Shown here piece after piece: positions 13,650-15,817 of a stretch of 15,817 bases of DNA (positions are counted from its first letter, which is position 1; each line of letters starts with the position of its first letter). This DNA comes from an uncultured Pseudomonadota bacterium (GTDB lineage Bacteria; Bdellovibrionota_B; Oligoflexia; Oligoflexales; Bog-1112), in assembly GCA_937896265.1 (NCBI GenBank), contig CALBMD010000187.1, positions 1 to 15,817 of the forward strand, in the 5' to 3' direction. The position numbers and the translations under genes were made by a program. Under the pieces are notes generated by a model, which was not told the DNA's origin, did not search any database, and was given only the letters and a program-made list of their open reading frames with translations.

Positions 13650-15722
13650 ATGGCGGCAGATAGGCTATCGACCTTGCGCAATATCGGCATCATGGCACAT
13701 ATTGATGCTGGTAAGACAACAACGACGGAACGTATTCTTTTCTATACTGGTAAGATCCATAAGATTGGTGAAGTCCATGATGGGAACACTACGATGGACT
13801 GGATGGTGCAGGAGCAGGAGAGAGGGATTACGATTACCTCCGCAGCTACTACCTGCTACTGGAAAGATTATATTATCAATATTATTGATACCCCAGGGCA
13901 CGTCGACTTTACTATTGAAGTTGAGAGATCGCTGCGGGTATTAGATGGTGCTGTTGCTGTTTTTGATGGTGTGCATGGTGTTGAGCCACAAACAGAAACA
14001 GTCTGGCGACAAGCAGATAAGTATCGCGTTCCTAGGATTGGCTTTGTAAATAAGCTTGATCGCGTGGGTGCAAACTATGATATGTCTGTGCAGTCGATTA
14101 AAGAAAAGTTGGGTAGTATTCCTCTGCCTATCCAAGTGCCTATTGGCAAAGAAGAAGGTTTTGTCGGTGTTGTTGATCTTGTCGAGATGCAGGCTTATGT
14201 TTGGGATTTAAGCCCCAGCAAGGAGCTTAAACCGTATGAGAAGTCAGAAATTCCCGCTAACTTAAAAGAAGATGCTGAGCTTGCTCGTGAAGCTATGCTT
14301 GAGACATTGAGTGAATACGATGATGAGCTTATGGAAAAATATCTCGACGGCAAAAGTTTGTCGATTGAGGAGATCCGAGCAGCCATCCGTAGAGCTTGTC
14401 TTGGTTTTAAATTGGTCCCTGTGGTCTGCGGTTCGGCCTTTAAAAATAAAGGCATTGAGTTGCTTTTAGATGCCGTGTTGCATTATTTGCCAAGCCCGCT
14501 TGATTTGCCGGCAGTAGCTGGGGTTAGCGCTGATCGCGATGAGAAGCCTGTTATTAGGGAAAGAACTACCGAAGCTTACTTTTCGGCTCTGATATTTAAG
14601 ATTGCTAGCGATCCTTTTGTTGGCCAGCTTTATTACGTGCGTGTCTACTCTGGTACGCTCAAAGTTGGCGGTACAGTTTATAACCCTCGTCAGAAAAAGC
14701 GAGAGAGGGTGAGCAAGATTTTCCATATGGAGGCAAACCGCAGGGAAGAGATTGGGCAAGCCTCTGCTGGTGATATCATTGCTATTGTTGGGCCAAAGGG
14801 TCTTATTACTGGTGATACAATCTGTGATCAGAGCCATCCTATTAGCTATGAGTCCCTTGTTTTCGCAGAGCCTGTTATCTACATTGCTATCGAACCTAAG
14901 AGCACGGCAGATGGCGAGAAGCTAGAGAAAGCGGTTGAGAGGCTAGTTGCGGAAGACCCTTCTTTTAGGTCGCGAGAGGATAAAGATACTGGCCAAAACT
15001 TGATTGGTGGTATGGGAGAGCTTCATCTTGAGATTATTGTAGACCGCTTGCGGCGAGAGTTTAATGTGGCTGTTAATGTCGGCTCCCCGCAAGTTGCCTA
15101 CCGGGAAAGTATTGGTGTTAGCTATTATAGTGAAGAGCTTTTTGAGAGAGAGATTGCTGGCAAGCAGCAGTATGCAAAAATAGCTGTTACGCTTGAGCCT
15201 TCTGATAACCAAGAGCAGATCCTTTTTGAAAGTGCCGCACCAAAGAACTTTCCTAAGCTCTTTGTTGATGCTGTGCGTAAAGGGATAAGTCAGGGTTTAG
15301 GGGCAGGTAGTATTGCAGGTTTTCCTGTTGTTGGTGTTAAGGCCAAGTTGGAATCAGCTGATTTTCGTCCTGATGCCTCTGATGAGGTTTCTTTTGAGCT
15401 GGCAGCTGCGAATATTACGCGTCGCTGTTTGCAAGAAGCCAAGCCAAAGTTACTTGAGCCCTTGATGAAAGTAGAAGTTTTGGTGCCCGAAGAGTATCTC
15501 TCTAATGTTATTACGGATCTAAATAGCCGTAAGGCTAAGATATTGGGGATCGATCAGAAGGCGAATCTACAGCTTATTTCGAGTCAATGTGCGCTTTCTG
15601 CTATGTTTGGCTATTCGACAGATCTAAGATCTATTTCGCAAGGAAGAGCTACTTATACGATGACTTTTGAACGCTATGAGCAAGTCAGTCAAGCGACGTT
15701 AGAGAAGATTCGTCCTAGCTAG
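13650..15722 (+). CDS. fusA: Elongation factor G, divergent domain IV
   Basis: EF-G is the translational GTPase that drives translocation and, with RRF, ribosome recycling. The 690-residue protein has all G motifs: AHIDAGKTT (16-24), RGITITSAATT (58-68), DTPGH (80-84), NKLD (134-137) and GSA (261-263). Domain II is at about 300-395, domain III at about 400-480 with GGMGELHLEIIVDRLRREF, domain IV at about 484-605 and domain V at about 606-690 with GYSTDLRSISQGRATYTM. Domain IV lacks the usual QSGGRGQYGHV loop and instead reads FEREIAGKQQYAKIAV (498-513). Arg573 stands where E. coli EF-G has the tip histidine 583. The ATG has GAGGA (13640-13644) five bases upstream. It looks like a diverged EF-G family, perhaps one of the spirochaete/planctomycete/deltaproteobacterial types. 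The gene is intact. Confidence 0.96.
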   Translation: MAADRLSTLRNIGIMAHIDAGKTTTTERILFYTGKIHKIGEVHDGNTTMDWMVQEQERGITITSAATTCYWKDYIINIIDTPGHVDFTIEVERSLRVLDGAVAVFDGVHGVEPQTETVWRQADKYRVPRIGFVNKLDRVGANYDMSVQSIKEKLGSIPLPIQVPIGKEEGFVGVVDLVEMQAYVWDLSPSKELKPYEKSEIPANLKEDAELAREAMLETLSEYDDELMEKYLDGKSLSIEEIRAAIRRACLGFKLVPVVCGSAFKNKGIELLLDAVLHYLPSPLDLPAVAGVSADRDEKPVIRERTTEAYFSALIFKIASDPFVGQLYYVRVYSGTLKVGGTVYNPRQKKRERVSKIFHMEANRREEIGQASAGDIIAIVGPKGLITGDTICDQSHPISYESLVFAEPVIYIAIEPKSTADGEKLEKAVERLVAEDPSFRSREDKDTGQNLIGGMGELHLEIIVDRLRREFNVAVNVGSPQVAYRESIGVSYYSEELFEREIAGKQQYAKIAVTLEPSDNQEQILFESAAPKNFPKLFVDAVRKGISQGLGAGSIAGFPVVGVKAKLESADFRPDASDEVSFELAAANITRRCLQEAKPKLLEPLMKVEVLVPEEYLSNVITDLNSRKAKILGIDQKANLQLISSQCALSAMFGYSTDLRSISQGRATYTMTFERYEQVSQATLEKIRPS

Positions 15723-15798
15723 GGCTGTTGGTTGGCTATTATGGTGCAAGGAGCTTTTTGAGAGTTTGTAAAAGCAGCCTGGCATAAGACGGTGTTCT

Positions 15799-15817
15799 GG
15801 GGAGCTGCGCGCTCCCC
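15799..15817 (+). terminator. Terminator-like hairpin at the window end (cut)
   Basis: GGGGAGC (15799-15805) pairs perfectly with GCTCCCC (15811-15817) around the loop TGCGC. It lies 76 nt after the fusA stop with no gene between. The window ends at the last paired base, so the expected T-tract cannot be seen. If present, it closes the fusA transcript. Confidence 0.5.

Noticed and set aside
13702..13944. Plus-strand frame of 80 codons inside fusA
   Set aside because: It lies in a second frame within the conserved G domain and has no ribosome site of its own.
1..15817. Mobile elements, CRISPR arrays, phage genes or a novel system
   Set aside because: Gene order is the conserved tuf-secE-rpl-rpo-str cluster with short gaps. 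No transposase, direct repeat array or foreign-looking gene was seen.

Overview
This window is a core transcription-translation locus read entirely from the + strand. The order is tuf (3' part only), tRNA-Trp(CCA), secE, nusG, rplK, rplA, rplJ, rplL, rpoB, rpoC, rpsL, rpsG, fusA. That order, the insertions in both large RNA polymerase subunits and the S12/S7 sequences point to a proteobacterium in the broad sense. RpoB and NusG read by eye as closest to deltaproteobacterial/Bdellovibrionota-like lineages, and so does the unusual EF-G. The three-segment SecE and the lack of rpmG between tuf and tRNA-Trp are more gamma/betaproteobacterial in style. I do not assign a genus. Base composition is moderate and leans to A+T. 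Every protein gene is intact, apart from tuf, which is cut by the window edge.

Layout. Positions 1-1871 hold the end of EF-Tu, tRNA-Trp 18 nt downstream, the translocon subunit SecE and the elongation factor NusG, which has an unusual acidic N-terminal extension. Positions 1950-4106 hold the L11-L1-L10-L7/L12 ribosomal proteins, with a hairpin in the rplK-rplA gap and another in the rplJ-rplL gap. Positions 4107-4230 hold two strong tandem hairpins; the first looks like an intrinsic terminator or attenuator, placed to set RNA polymerase subunit output against ribosomal protein output. Positions 4231-12576 encode RNA polymerase beta and beta-prime. Positions 12577-12686 contain a candidate promoter for the str genes, followed by S12 and S7, an intrinsic terminator, EF-G and a final terminator-like hairpin cut by the window end. 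No stretch of more than 300 bases lacks a gene.

Together the genes supply the translation elongation factors EF-Tu and EF-G, the ribosomal stalk that recruits and activates them (L10, L7/L12, L11), the L1 stalk, two 30S proteins, the core RNA polymerase subunits, NusG, which links polymerase to ribosome or Rho, and SecE for protein export. I see no mobile element, CRISPR array, phage gene, defence island or previously undescribed system. The points worth a second look are: an EF-G that lacks the canonical domain IV tip motifs; the NusG extension; intergenic gaps too short for the E. coli-type L10 and S7 translational control sites; and paired hairpins at rplL-rpoB and rpsG-fusA.
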